DNA from: Effrenium voratum
Taxonomy: Eukaryota > Sar > Dinophyceae > Suessiales > Symbiodiniaceae
Direction of reading: 5' to 3'
Assembly: GCA_963377175.1 (NCBI GenBank)
Contig: CAUJNA010003776.1
Location: forward strand, 1 to 64,000
Length of the DNA: 64,000 nt
Shown here piece after piece: positions 37,367-47,210 of the stretch. Made by a program: the position numbers and the translations under genes. The stretch's first letter is position 1; every line of letters begins with the position of its first letter. Under the pieces are notes generated by a model. It was given only the letters and a program-made list of their open reading frames with translations. It did not search any database and was not told where the DNA came from.

Positions 37367-40330
37367 TCAGGCGGGCGAAGCAGTGACGGAGGCTGCTGCC
37401 AAATGCTCCGGGCGCCAGGGCGCATGCATTGGACACAGTTGAATGCCTCGGCCTGACATCGCCAGGCTTGCAGGGCTAAAGCGTATGCGACTTTCTGGGC
37501 GATGGCTGAATCGGGCCAACCGACCTCTGCTGAGATCGTCAGCCCAATCATTGCACCTTCCTGGAACGTGCGTCGGCTGCAGCAGCACATTGTGAGCGTG
37601 AGCCCAGAAGGCTGTTAATTGCACGAAGAGTTGCAACGGCCAGGAGGTCGTGAACAACTTGTTAAGGCTTGCTTCCGTGGCGGAATTGTCCGTGCCTGAA
37701 GGCATGCTAAACGAGTAGCGCCCACCACCAATGTGGCTGTGGGTTGCTTGCAGTAGTGCTAACTGCGCCAGCGTCTCGAAGCATGCGATGTACCGCTGTC
37801 CAGGCTTGACAAGGCAAGGCCACACGGCTCTTATGTCTTGCATGTTCCAGGTCTCGGCAAACCAAACTACTTGGGAGGACGTGATTGCCCAGCCCCCGAT
37901 CCCTACCAAATCGTCTTCGGCACACGCATCCGCGGCAGCCAGAGCTTGCAGCTGGTGTGGCCGCGCCAAGGGCTGAACAGGCGAGTGCCGAAAGCACGAC
38001 GCCAGCCAAGTAAGGCATTGTTGGCTTGACTTGGAAAGGCTAGTGTATGGGTTGTTGGGGTCCGCGATGCGCACCCATGTGGGCTTGCTAGTGCCAGGCA
38101 CTTGCGGGATGTCCTGAGGGCAGTGCATGGTGCGACCTGAAATTTCCAAGATTTTGGAGCCCACTGTGATCCACAAGCCCGGAAGGCTACGGCTTGTTTT
38201 AAGATCCTTGTTCAAGGATGCTCTAAAGGCTGACCACATTTGAGGCGGTATCGAGTGCATTGAGCCTGGTGGGCTGTTGAGGTCCGAGCACAGTGGCGCT
38301 AGCCAGGATCTGAGATGTAGGGCAATGCTGGTGGCCCAAATAAGCAGGCCTATGCACTGCTCGAGTGTTTTGCGGGGTACCCGTCGGTTCCCCAGCAGTG
38401 ATTTGATCAAGGCGTCCAGCTTGGTTAGCTTAGCGGACACGAGCTGAATGGTATCGTGGGAGAAGTTGATCTCCCAACCGCACCAAACAAGGCTGTCCTG
38501 GAATTGCGCATTTTTCCATGAAATGGGCGCTGCAATGGCGCAAAAGAAAAGCACCACCAAGGCAAACATGTCTGGTGCGCTATCCCGGAAGAGTGCACAC
38601 AGAAGGTCGTCCACAAAAAGGAAGGCTTTGTGGGGCTTCCAGGCCAGCAACCCATGCACCTGGCGAAGCAAAAATGCGCCGGTGCGCTGCCACCAGAATG
38701 CCGAGAAACGGCCCCCAAAATGGCACACTCTGTAATGGTAGGGCTTTCCTTGAAAGGCGAAGAGTAGAAGGCCATGCTCCTCAGGGCGGACTTGCACCTG
38801 TTTGTGTGCGGCTTTGAAGTCAATGCTGGCGCCTATGAAGGCGCCTGGAGTGTGTTCTGGCTGCGTGGACAGCGCCAGGTCCGATGCCATTGGCAAGCTC
38901 AGGCGCTCTGGCAGATGGCATCTGGTATTCACTTGGCACACGGTGCTGTCCAAGACAAGGCGCGGCTCTTTCCCTTCTGCAAAAACGACATTTAACTTGC
39001 CTACGGCAATGCCTAGGGGCCATTTTTCCCGAGCGTCGGCTATGCTAAGGCTGGTTTCAACAATCCAGTTGTTGGCCATTTCATTGCGCAGCAAGCCTTG
39101 CACGGTTTCTGGCTCGTCTTCGGCCATCTTCCAGTTGCCCTCACAAATTTCCAGATCCGGCGGCAGCGCGGAGTCTGGCTTTTTTGCCGGCCATTGAAGG
39201 CTGGGTGGCAAGGCTGACACGGCTCCTGTCGGTACTCCGTGTTGCAAAAATGGCAAGAGGGCCATGTCTGGGTCACCCCAAGATTTGGCCAGGGCCTGCA
39301 GCAGGTGGAGTCGGTATGGCTGTCCTGCCTCGGGGCTCATGTCTGAAGGGCAGGGCAATTTTAGAGCTGTGTATGCTAGAGCTGCCACTTCCAGGCTTTC
39401 GGACGGCGAGAGGGGGCAGTCTGGAGAACCGCTTTTGATGTGTGCCAGGATTCGTGGCACCAGTTTGCGCTCATGCATCCAATGCAGCCAGGGCCTGGCG
39501 ACTGCTTGCAGCGGGTGTTCTGGTTTGGGACAACACCAATCTGCGGAGGAGTGCATTCCTGCTCCGTCGCAGGTGGGGAGCCTGCAAGGCGCCAGTGTGA
39601 TGGGTCTGGAGAAATTGGAGTGCAATGGCAGTGCTTGTCGGAGGGAGCCTGTTTTACTGACCCTTCCTATGCCTACCTGGGCCAGTTGCAGGGCCAGGGA
39701 AGGCGGGTATTCAGCGGTCAGGGTGCTAAGGTATACCCCTTGTTCTTTCACGCCTGCAATGCTTTGATGCTTGTATGAGTGATTGCAACGAGCCTCCAGG
39801 GCCCGTATTTTCGAACTGTTGCAGCCGAACGCCCACGACTTGGAGAAGGCTTTGTTGTGCATGCAGGCGTCTACCCACACCAGTGCACACTGGTGATCAC
39901 GTAGCATTTGGAAGTTGGCCTCTTCCAGCCAGGACATGGCTGATGGCGGCTGTTCCCAAATGCCAACGCCTCCTTTGGAGACCACTGCTCTGAACAGGGC
40001 TCTACCACGGTCGTGGATGGTCTTGCTATCCAGCATTTTTTTGCGCTGTGCGGGCGAAAGGCCGGGGACCCCGTCCATGTACTGCGGCGTTCTCAAGGCT
40101 TTGGGCCCGCCCGGGCGTAGTTTGAGTCTGGAGTATTCTTTGCAAGGCGGGGCAAGCATGATCAGGGCCACGATTCCTGACCAGCAGAGTCTGAGAAGGG
40201 CCTCGAAGACTTCGCTATCCAGGATGTCGTGCGCAGTGTCTCCATCTAGGTCAAAAGGCTCGAAGCAGTCAAGGCCAAGGCTAATGGCGGCTGACGTCAC
40301 TGGGTGCAGCCGACCGGCAAACACGTCCAA
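37367..40330 (-). CDS. DIRS-type protein: methyltransferase-like domain, reverse transcriptase and RNase H (987 aa)
   Basis: Starts MDVFAGRLHPVTSAAISLGL. Residues 1-190 resemble a C5 methyltransferase core: a motif I-like DVFAG start, LAPPCKEYSRLKLRPGG at residue about 60 (Pro-Pro-Cys as in motif IV) and GIWEQPPSAMSW at about 126 (E-x-P as in motif VI). The RT follows: IDFKAAHKQVQV (plus coordinates about 38,812-38,842), FHFGGRFSAFWWQR-like, and FLFVDDLLCALF with the Asp pair (about 38,600-38,618). RNase H at the end has AAADACAEDDLVGIGGWA, CFETLAQLAL, GTDNSATEA and HVPGRCNDWADDLSR. The frame is intact. DIRS elements commonly carry a Dam-like methylase behind RNase H; an N-terminal C5-like domain is different. 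Confidence 0.8.
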   Translation of the reverse strand: MDVFAGRLHPVTSAAISLGLDCFEPFDLDGDTAHDILDSEVFEALLRLCWSGIVALIMLAPPCKEYSRLKLRPGGPKALRTPQYMDGVPGLSPAQRKKMLDSKTIHDRGRALFRAVVSKGGVGIWEQPPSAMSWLEEANFQMLRDHQCALVWVDACMHNKAFSKSWAFGCNSSKIRALEARCNHSYKHQSIAGVKEQGVYLSTLTAEYPPSLALQLAQVGIGRVSKTGSLRQALPLHSNFSRPITLAPCRLPTCDGAGMHSSADWCCPKPEHPLQAVARPWLHWMHERKLVPRILAHIKSGSPDCPLSPSESLEVAALAYTALKLPCPSDMSPEAGQPYRLHLLQALAKSWGDPDMALLPFLQHGVPTGAVSALPPSLQWPAKKPDSALPPDLEICEGNWKMAEDEPETVQGLLRNEMANNWIVETSLSIADAREKWPLGIAVGKLNVVFAEGKEPRLVLDSTVCQVNTRCHLPERLSLPMASDLALSTQPEHTPGAFIGASIDFKAAHKQVQVRPEEHGLLLFAFQGKPYHYRVCHFGGRFSAFWWQRTGAFLLRQVHGLLAWKPHKAFLFVDDLLCALFRDSAPDMFALVVLFFCAIAAPISWKNAQFQDSLVWCGWEINFSHDTIQLVSAKLTKLDALIKSLLGNRRVPRKTLEQCIGLLIWATSIALHLRSWLAPLCSDLNSPPGSMHSIPPQMWSAFRASLNKDLKTSRSLPGLWITVGSKILEISGRTMHCPQDIPQVPGTSKPTWVRIADPNNPYTSLSKSSQQCLTWLASCFRHSPVQPLARPHQLQALAAADACAEDDLVGIGGWAITSSQVVWFAETWNMQDIRAVWPCLVKPGQRYIACFETLAQLALLQATHSHIGGGRYSFSMPSGTDNSATEASLNKLFTTSWPLQLFVQLTAFWAHAHNVLLQPTHVPGRCNDWADDLSRGRLARFSHRPESRIRFSPASLAMSGRGIQLCPMHAPWRPEHLAAASVTASPA

Positions 40331-41001
40331 AAAGAGCCGCTTTGAGGCTGGATCCTAAGGCGCGCTGCTGCCACGATCCTCTATGTGTTGGCTGTCCAGA
40401 AGTCCCTGGCAGAGACTATGAAAGGCTGCAAGTCTGCAATGTTGGGGAAGGCGAAGGCGAAGTCAGAAGGGCAGTCAAAACCTCTGGCCAAAACAAGGTC
40501 CTGCAGGCCTTCAGGGACCCGGGCTTCTGTCAGAACGTCCTGCAGCCGATCGCGATCCATGTGCATCAGCAATGCATGCTTGGAGGGCTTGTTTGAGAGG
40601 AAAAAGGATATCTGCGGAATGTGTACAGTCAGTGCGGATGGCAGGCTCTGGACCGGCGCTTGAGCACTGCTGAGTCGCCGACCTCTCAAAAGGCATACCT
40701 AAGTTATCGAATCGTGTCGAATTCGGCTGTGCTGTGTGCGTCAAGCCAGGGCATGAACAGCTTATTTTAGCACAGCGCGGCCATGCACGCCTTGCGTTTG
40801 CAGAGCTGCATGTCTGGATGAATCTGATGCACAGGGTACGAGCAATGCTTTAGGTGCAAACCGCAAGCTGTCTGTACTGAGTTGCCGTGAGTGCACTGCA
40901 CGGCATGCACGGATCCCCACACCACACGGCGAATGCCAATTGAATCGACTGCAAGGGCTGGCGCCTGCGTGCAAAGCGAGGGATCTGGTGAGCACGCCTG
41001 C
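40331..41001. other. Spacer between RT ORF and recombinase
   Basis: A 102-codon - frame at 40,381-40,689 (HMDRDRLQDVLTEARVPEGL, LVLARGFDCPSDFAFAFPNI, DLQPFIVSARDF) reads like a small DNA-binding helix domain. It lies just in front of the RT ORF and could be the N-terminal part of the same protein in another frame. The rest shows no clear gene. Confidence 0.4.
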
Positions 41002-41835
41002 TCATCTGGTGCATCCAGGGCTGTGGACAGCAAATTGTCCACCTCCCTGTGGTACAAGAATCTTGTCAGGCTGGGTGGGAGGCTCTGAAGCTTCAGATGG
41101 CTCGGAGGGCTGCCCTGTGGAACCTGAAAGGCTGTCCACGGTTGGGTGCTGCCCCCCCCGAGCCATTGGTCGAGGGGGTCTCCAGCCCCGTCTGATGGTG
41201 GAGGTGAGCTCAGACTGCACCCACAAGGCTTCTATGGTGTCGTCCCTGCTGTACAGCAGTGCGGACGAGAGGCGATGGTGTCCCTGAAGCCTTCTGCTGT
41301 CTTCCGAAAACCGTAGCTGCGCTGCTGCACTGGGTAATGCGCATTTAAGGCTGTGAAGGGTAAACGAGGGTGCCTCGTGCTGGGTGACCAGCTGGCCGCC
41401 TTCCGATTTCCATGGCAACTGTATGGCCCAGCGAAGGCATACCAGTGCTTGCAAATAGGACATCGGACGCGAAAGGCTGGGGCATGCGTGAGACTCCAGG
41501 TTTGGAATGCAGGGCAAAATGAAGTCGGGTACAAATGAATCTCCCCATTCGGCTTGGGTGGCGTCTAAAGCTTGACTGAGCAGAGCAAGCCACTTCACTA
41601 GCCAGGATGTGCTAATGTCTTCACCTCTGAAACCGAAAGGCAAGCATGCGAAGGGCTGTCCCTGGCAAGTTGTCTTGGTGGCCCAACACAGGCCCCGAAG
41701 TGCTTGCGCAGACAGCGAGAGAGCGGAGGGCTTGATTCTCTGAATGTCCCCAAATCTTAGGCTGCAATGGGCGCACAAAAGCAGGGCGCCTAGTAACAGG
41801 CCCACGGCGGGCGTGAAACTATGTGTTCCTCCCAT
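41002..41835 (-). CDS. Tyrosine recombinase, catalytic part
   Basis: Frame reads CAHCSLRFGDIQRIKPSAL (first catalytic Arg in the LRFGDI context), TLHSLKCALPSAAAQLRFSE (His-x-x-Lys box), LQGHHRLSSALLYSRDDT (second Arg/His box and the Tyr nucleophile). This is the pattern of DIRS-element recombinases, which insert the circular DNA copy. The upstream domain is in the frame of 41,790-42,998, so one frameshift lies near 41,800-41,830. The tail after the Tyr is Ser/Pro-rich. Confidence 0.75.
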   Translation of the reverse strand: MGGTHSFTPAVGLLLGALLLCAHCSLRFGDIQRIKPSALSLSAQALRGLCWATKTTCQGQPFACLPFGFRGEDISTSWLVKWLALLSQALDATQAEWGDSFVPDFILPCIPNLESHACPSLSRPMSYLQALVCLRWAIQLPWKSEGGQLVTQHEAPSFTLHSLKCALPSAAAQLRFSEDSRRLQGHHRLSSALLYSRDDTIEALWVQSELTSTIRRGWRPPRPMARGGQHPTVDSLSGSTGQPSEPSEASEPPTQPDKILVPQGGGQFAVHSPGCTR

Positions 41836-42998
41836 GCGGCAAGTATAGCCAGTGGCAAAGGCAAGGCTTCCCGTCGATCGTGTGGTTTGGGGTGGTAGGC
41901 AAAGGACTTGATCAAGGGGCTACCCATCAAGTCTAGCAGGCTTGATATCTGCCCAATGCGCGCAAACCAAGACAGGGCCTCGCTCATCATGATGGCACTG
42001 CACTTGAGTGCCGTGCGGTCCTCTGCTTGAGACACATGGCAGCCTGCGATGAAATCTGAAAGATGGGCCAGGGTAAGGCTCATCAAATCACCCACGCACT
42101 GATTTACAAAGGTGAGAAAAAGGCGGATGGCGCGGAGGTACTGCGACAGCGTGCCCCCCGAAAATTTCCGCAGCGATGCTTCAACAAGGATCTGCGGGTG
42201 CTGCGAGGCTTCCAGGGCTTGCGCCAGCTTGCTGCTAGCGACGCAGGATTTGAGTATCAAAACCCATTCGGCAGTACACTTGTCCTTCAGCGTGGCTTGC
42301 AGCTGAGCAGTAGAAGAGGGCTCAGGTGGGCGGACAGGGCCATATGGCCTGGGCATTGCAGGCCTGGCGCCGAACACGCGGCGTAAGGGCATCACTGTGA
42401 TTGGCGGGCTGAGCAGGGATCGGACCTGGTCTGTGCGTTCCTGGCTGATGTGTGACTGCAAGGCTAGACTGCGAGGCCAAGGCCTGCAGGGCGGCTTGGG
42501 CAGAGGGCAAGAAAACGGGTCTACCCAGGACCTTAGCGGAATGCACTCTGGAACTGGGCACCCTGGTCTCTGATTTGCCACTGAAAGCCTGGGGCAAGGA
42601 GGCAGTGCTGGGTGGCTCCGCAGCTGAAAGCGGAGATCACTAACATGAGCGCGCACTGGGTAAGGTCTGAACCGACTGCTCTGATCCTTGCCTGAGGGCA
42701 AGCCGAGCTCTGGGTTGGCCTTGGCAGTCGTTCCCGGCGATGTAGATTCGGCGGCAGTTGCAGGACGCACGCCCAGAGGGCCTGACAACTGGTGTGGGCT
42801 AAAGGCCGGGCGGTCTTCTGCCATTTCTTCTGAAAGGCCATCGGGGGAAAATGAAAATGCTCTCCCCCAGAATTGTTTGCTGCGGTAAGGCATCGAGCCT
42901 ACATGCATGCAGGCCAAGAGGGTGGCATACGTACAAGCGACCGTCTGAGGTGTTGACCAGAAGGCTCGTTGGTGTACCTGCGCCGCAGCAGAGTTCAC
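41790..42998 (-). CDS. Tyrosine recombinase, N-terminal core-binding part
   Basis: The first 200 residues are Pro/Ser/Arg-rich and may be partly leader or not coding. From about residue 235 the helical core-binding domain appears: CTAEWVLILKSCVASSKLAQ, GGTLSQYLRAIRLFLTFVNQ and LAHLSDFIAGCHV. It is followed by MGSPLIKSFAYHPKPHDRRE, and its end overlaps the catalytic ORF by 46 bp in another frame. Together they make a full-length recombinase if the frames are joined by frameshift, by error correction or as decay. Confidence 0.6.
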   Translation of the reverse strand: MNSAAAQVHQRAFWSTPQTVACTYATLLACMHVGSMPYRSKQFWGRAFSFSPDGLSEEMAEDRPAFSPHQLSGPLGVRPATAAESTSPGTTAKANPELGLPSGKDQSSRFRPYPVRAHVSDLRFQLRSHPALPPCPRLSVANQRPGCPVPECIPLRSWVDPFSCPLPKPPCRPWPRSLALQSHISQERTDQVRSLLSPPITVMPLRRVFGARPAMPRPYGPVRPPEPSSTAQLQATLKDKCTAEWVLILKSCVASSKLAQALEASQHPQILVEASLRKFSGGTLSQYLRAIRLFLTFVNQCVGDLMSLTLAHLSDFIAGCHVSQAEDRTALKCSAIMMSEALSWFARIGQISSLLDLMGSPLIKSFAYHPKPHDRREALPLPLAILAAWEEHIVSRPPWACY

Positions 42999-43243
42999 GA
43001 GCAGTCTGCAATTTTAGGGCGGATGGGTGGTACACGCACTATGCCTGTTTTCCTGCATCTGCTGCATACGGAGCGGTCGTAAGGAGGGCCAACGCACTGT
43101 GTAGGCTGCACAAGAAAGGCGATGGGTTGCAAAACAAGACCAAGGCTTTACAGAAGACAGTTCTTATTAAACAGGAAAATGAAAAGAGCGCACTGTGCGG
43201 CCCTCCTGAAGCTGAGTTGTGCGATCAGGCACAGGGCAAGGCA

Positions 43244-44382
43244 TCAGTACATGGCGACATTGGGTTGCATGGATTCATAGCACCGGCTGCAATAGTGCGA
43301 AGTGTGCGTATCCTCGCACAGGGGAATCCTGTCGTTGATGATGCGGCCGCAGGCTGAGTGGAAAGGGCAGGGCGATGACGCACAAGGCAATGCGCAGCAC
43401 ACTCGGGATTGGTCGTCCAGGTACCACGCTTTGGCGACCCCTCCTACTCGCGCAGCCTTCATAGTGCAGGGCAGTCGCATGGCAGGAATTTGCGCACACT
43501 GCTCCAGTTGGGCGATAGCGCGTGTGTTCTCCTGCGGCTGGGAGGGCTTTGGCCAGGGCTGCGCGGGCTTGCGGTAAGACTGCCGTTCATTGCGTTTCCA
43601 GCAGGAGTCAATGCTGAAGGCGTGATGGTCTTCGTCAATGCGCGTGGCACACGTGGGGGGGCTACTGAAAGGCAAGTCATAGAAGTTCATCCACCAGCTG
43701 CCGTCCCACGCGTACAGAGGCGTGTCCGGTGCAAGGCCCAAGTACCGCAGGTCAGGCCTGGGCTCATGGAACCCGGATGAAGGCTGTGGGGGCCAGTCGC
43801 AAGGCGGGCTCGGGGCTGCCTTGGGCGGGGGCCCTGGCGGCGGCCTCTGTGGCTCTGAAGGCAATGGTCTTGGCTTGGGCGCAGCCTTGGGAGCCACCTC
43901 TTGCTTAGCCGGCAGGGCATCGTCTGGCAAGTCCGGAGCGTTGGGCCAATGCGGAGCTGACGGCGAAGGACGAGGCTTTGGTACCTCGGTTGAGGCAGTC
44001 TCTGGATTTGCCGGCAGTGCGTCTTGAGAAGTCACTGGTGCGGGTGCTGAGTCTGCCGGCGGGGCCTCGGGAGGCAGCTCGGGCGCGAGCTGGTCGGCCC
44101 AAGGCTTTTCATTTTTGCTGCAGGGCTGATACAAAAAATTTTCTGCCCTGGCAGGGTCGAAGAGAGGCACCAAGGGCGGCTCTTCAGTGCAAGGCTCTGA
44201 GGCGGCAAAGTTGAAGACTCATCCGTGGGAAGGGCGGCTTCTGGCAAAGGCGACGAGGATCTCGAGGCCGTCCGTTCACGCAGGGCTGTAAGCATGGCGG
44301 TCAAGGCTGCTTGGTTCTCTTCTGTCATGCTGGAGACAATGCCCATCAGGTCTGGCACTGAAGAAGGCACCTGGTCCGACAT
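43244..44382 (-). pseudogene. Gag-like first ORF of the DIRS-type element, one frameshift
   Basis: Begins at 44,382 with MSDQVPSSVPDLMGIVSSMT, then EENQAALTAMLTALRERTAS. The sense passes at about 44,175 into the frame of 43,244-44,173, which continues with a long Pro/Ala/Ser/Glu-rich region. A C-terminal Cys/His cluster follows (CCALPCASSPCPFHSACG, CEDTHTSHYCSRCYES) with several zinc-binding pairs. Position first in the element, a disordered middle and a terminal zinc module fit a structural nucleic-acid-binding protein. Sequence identity with known Gag cannot be claimed. Confidence 0.5.
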
Positions 44383-44683
44383 GCTTAAGGCAAGTGAGTG
44401 GGGCCGAGCAGTAGCGTGGCGCGTTGCACACTGCTGAAATGGCTACAAACACAAGGCAGTGGTAGCAAAGCGGATGCGCAAACAAAACAGCTAGTCGGGG
44501 CACGTGATGACAAGGCTGCTGGAGAGCCGGCGCGAGCCTGTCATGATGCCCATGCACAAAAGCCAGAAAATGGCATGGATGCGGCACAACTGTCAGATTA
44601 GGGCTACGGCAGAATGTGCCTGAGTCCGCCGATTGACAGTGCTTGTCGAAGCGGGTGTCAAGCAAAGCGCCAGGCACACACTT

Positions 44684-45205
44684 TTAAATCTGTGAGCATG
44701 AAGTGAGGTCCACTGGTTCGTGAGAGTGCATCTCCAAGGCTGGCAATGCGGGCATTGCAGGCTGAAGACGCACTATGATGAATTCAAGGTCTTCAAGGCA
44801 AGACAAAACCGCGTTCAGAAGGCGGGTTGTCTTAGGGCCAACACAGGCGTGCAAGAGTGAAACCAAGGCTGCCTCTGAGTGCTCGTGCCAGCGATGCTGC
44901 ACTGCGAAGTTCCTGAAGTTAGGGTCGCAGGCAGCTGTCAGGAGGCCCCTGGCTGAATGACTTGTTGTCTGGCCAAAGAAACATGCTGTAGGTTTGCTCC
45001 AGTCAAAGGCGGAGGCAAACCAGGCAAGGCTATTCACGGTGAAGGTTTGGCCCTGATTGGCATATGCAATGGCAAAGGCACACAGTGTCAAAAGGCGGGC
45101 AATATGCAAGGAGCCCTCGTGAAGGCCAATTCGCAGGATGATGAAGTCCAGGTAACCAGTAGGGCAATCTTGTGTTGCCTGGCAAAGAATGAGTCTGCCC
45201 AGCAA
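44684..45205 (-). CDS. Hypothetical ORF inside the DIRS-type element (173 aa)
   Basis: Reads MLGRLILCQATQDCPTGYLD, LLTLCAFAIAYANQGQTFTV, FAVQHRWHEHSEAALVSLLH and CLEDLEFIIVRLQP. It is helical with a Cys-rich, hydrophobic first third. It lies upstream of the gag-like ORF on the same strand. No family is recognised. Confidence 0.3.
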   Translation of the reverse strand: MLGRLILCQATQDCPTGYLDFIILRIGLHEGSLHIARLLTLCAFAIAYANQGQTFTVNSLAWFASAFDWSKPTACFFGQTTSHSARGLLTAACDPNFRNFAVQHRWHEHSEAALVSLLHACVGPKTTRLLNAVLSCLEDLEFIIVRLQPAMPALPALEMHSHEPVDLTSCSQI

Positions 45206-45471
45206 GCAAGCAGGCTAATCCATTGCTCCACCAATTCAGGGCACGGCTGAATCTCGTGGGCTGAAAGCGCCATTACAGCGTGTTGGGCGAAATGGCTGTG
45301 GTATCTAGGCACATTGTGGTAAGCGCTGAGGGCTAGGATCTGCTAGGTTCCCGGCCTGTTGCGCCGACCTGGCGGAAATGTCTCACAGTGTTGGCCCAGA
45401 TGTTGACAAGCATATGCAGCTACATGTGTAGCAGGCACACTGTGTTTTTCTCGGCAAAGAGTGGTGCCCCA

Positions 45472-45933
45472 TCATGTGAGGGCGTGGTATGCAAAGGCCG
45501 CCCAGTGCTGTACAGACTCCACAAGGCATGACAATGCACGAATGCCCTCGGTAAGGGCAACAAGGCAAACGGCGATGACATGGCGGAAGAGCTTAATGCG
45601 CAGAAGGACTGTGTAGAACTCGTCCAGCATAACCTCAAGGTCCAAGTAGCTTCTGGCTAATGTGGTGTGGATGGCGTCTAAGGTGTCTCCGTCACACTCC
45701 ATGGCACGAAAGGCAAGGCGTTGGGTCGGAGAGTGAACGAGCGCTATGCAATAGATGCAAATCAACATTTGACTGATGGCCAAGTGTGAATGCAAGCACA
45801 GTACCATGCACGGTGTAAAAAATTTAGGGCCTGGAGAGCAGGGCTTGTAAAGGTCCCGGAGGAACCTTAGTTGTGAAGGGCTCGCGGCGCAAGGCAGCAA
45901 CCCCGGAGGGAAGCCATTCCAGAGCGGACTCAA
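45472..45933 (-). CDS. Hypothetical ORF inside the DIRS-type element (153 aa)
   Basis: Starts in the last unit of the tandem array and reads MVLCLHSHLAISQMLICIYC, LAFRAMECDGDTLDAIHTTL, DLEVMLDEFYTVLLRIKLFR and HVIAVCLVALTEGIRALSCL. It has several hydrophobic helices. With 44,684-45,205 it might be one decayed gene. No family recognised. Confidence 0.3.
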   Translation of the reverse strand: MSPLWNGFPPGLLPCAASPSQLRFLRDLYKPCSPGPKFFTPCMVLCLHSHLAISQMLICIYCIALVHSPTQRLAFRAMECDGDTLDAIHTTLARSYLDLEVMLDEFYTVLLRIKLFRHVIAVCLVALTEGIRALSCLVESVQHWAAFAYHALT

Positions 45934-46710
45934 GAATGCATAACCGGGGTCATGACGGATAAGCCTGATCGCAGGGCTTGGCGAGGTCCCTTAGGAGTCC
46001 AAATGCCAAGGCACGCTGTGCTAAGGCTGCAGCCCCGGCGGGCTGCGATTCAAGAGCGGACTCAAGAATGCATGACTCAGGTCATGACTGAAGGCATTGC
46101 GCCTTGTGGAGGTCCCGGAGGAGCCTCGATTGCCGAGGCACGCTATGCCAAGGCAGCAACCCTGGAGGGCTGCGATTCAAGAGCGGACTCAAGAATGCAT
46201 GACTGCGGTCATGACTGAAGGCAATGCGCCTGTGTGGAGGTCCCGGAGGAGCCTCAATTGCCAAGGGCTCGCGGCGCAAGGCAGCAACCCCGGAGGGAAG
46301 CCATTCAAGAGCGGACTCAAGAATGCATGACTGCGGTCATGATTGAAGGCATTGCGCCTTGTGGAGGTCCCGGAGGGGCCTCAATTGCCAAGGGCTCGCG
46401 GCGCAAGGCAGCAACCCCGGAGGGCTGCGATTCAAGAGCGGACTCAAGAATGCATGACTGAGGTCATGACTGAAGGCAATGCGCCTGTGTGGAGGTCCCG
46501 GAGGAGCCTCAATTGCCAAGGGCTCGCGGCGCAAGGCAGCAAGCCCGGAGGGATGCGATTCAAGAGCGGACTCAAGAATGCATGACTGGGGTCCTGACTG
46601 AAGTCAGTGCGTCTTGTGAAGGTCCCGGAGGAGCTTTAAAATACCTGGACATTAGTGTCATGGCAGCAACCCTGGAGGGATGCAGTTCTAGAGCGAACTC
46701 AAGAATCAAC
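45840..46710. repeat. Tandem array of about 128-bp units (seven copies)
   Basis: The landmark ctcaagaatgcatga recurs near 45,929, 46,062, 46,189, 46,317, 46,445, 46,572 and, diverged, 46,699, a spacing of 127-133 bp. Each unit includes ggtcccggaggagcctcaat, ggctcgcggcgcaaggcagc and gattcaagagcggactcaag. The edge units are more diverged than the inner ones, as expected for unequal exchange. The array is inside the DIRS-type element near its 5' side. Confidence 0.95.
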
Positions 46711-46927
46711 AGCTAAGACCGTAGCGGAGAGACAGGCGTACAATGCAACACAAGCTTGAAAAGGCTCACGAATGCTGCAGGCGAGGTTGCCAGTCAAGTG
46801 CATTGAGGCAAAGTGCAATGTAGTGGGCTCAAGATCCAAATGCGATGTCGCGGCATTTTTATACATTAGCATGTGGTTTTGAAGGCAAGGCTGTCACAGG
46901 GGCAGGTCGTCTGCCAGTGCATGTGCA

Positions 46928-47197
46928 TCACCACAGGCTGCGACAATTGTCACATGGTTGAAATGCGAAGGCTGAGACATCGCGCTGTGCCAAGTGGTGG
47001 CAATGCCGATGATGAAAAACCTTGCGCTTTGGCAGGATGTGCACAGGCTCGGGGCGGAACGGCGGCTGAAAACCAAAAGACCCAAGCAGTGCCTTGCGGT
47101 GCTGGCGCAGAAGGCACCCGATGGCAAGGCAAGTCAAGCCGGACACAAGGGCTGTGTAAATGGCGAGGCACACTCCAAAACACAGCAAGGCGTCCAT
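46928..47197 (-). CDS. Small hydrophobic ORF next to repeat A1 (89 aa)
   Basis: Starts MDALLCFGVCLAIYTALVSG, then LTCLAIGCLLRQHRKALLGS, giving one or two membrane-type segments, and a basic His-rich tail. It is the first frame inside A1 on the - strand. Two other frames are also open here, so it may be chance. Confidence 0.25.
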   Translation of the reverse strand: MDALLCFGVCLAIYTALVSGLTCLAIGCLLRQHRKALLGSFGFQPPFRPEPVHILPKRKVFHHRHCHHLAQRDVSAFAFQPCDNCRSLW

Positions 47198-47210
47198 GGC
47201 GGCGTTTCCA

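Noticed and set aside
45840..46710. CRISPR array from regular 128-bp repeats
   Set aside because: Units are contiguous and whole-length similar, without unique spacers, and lie in a eukaryotic retroelement.
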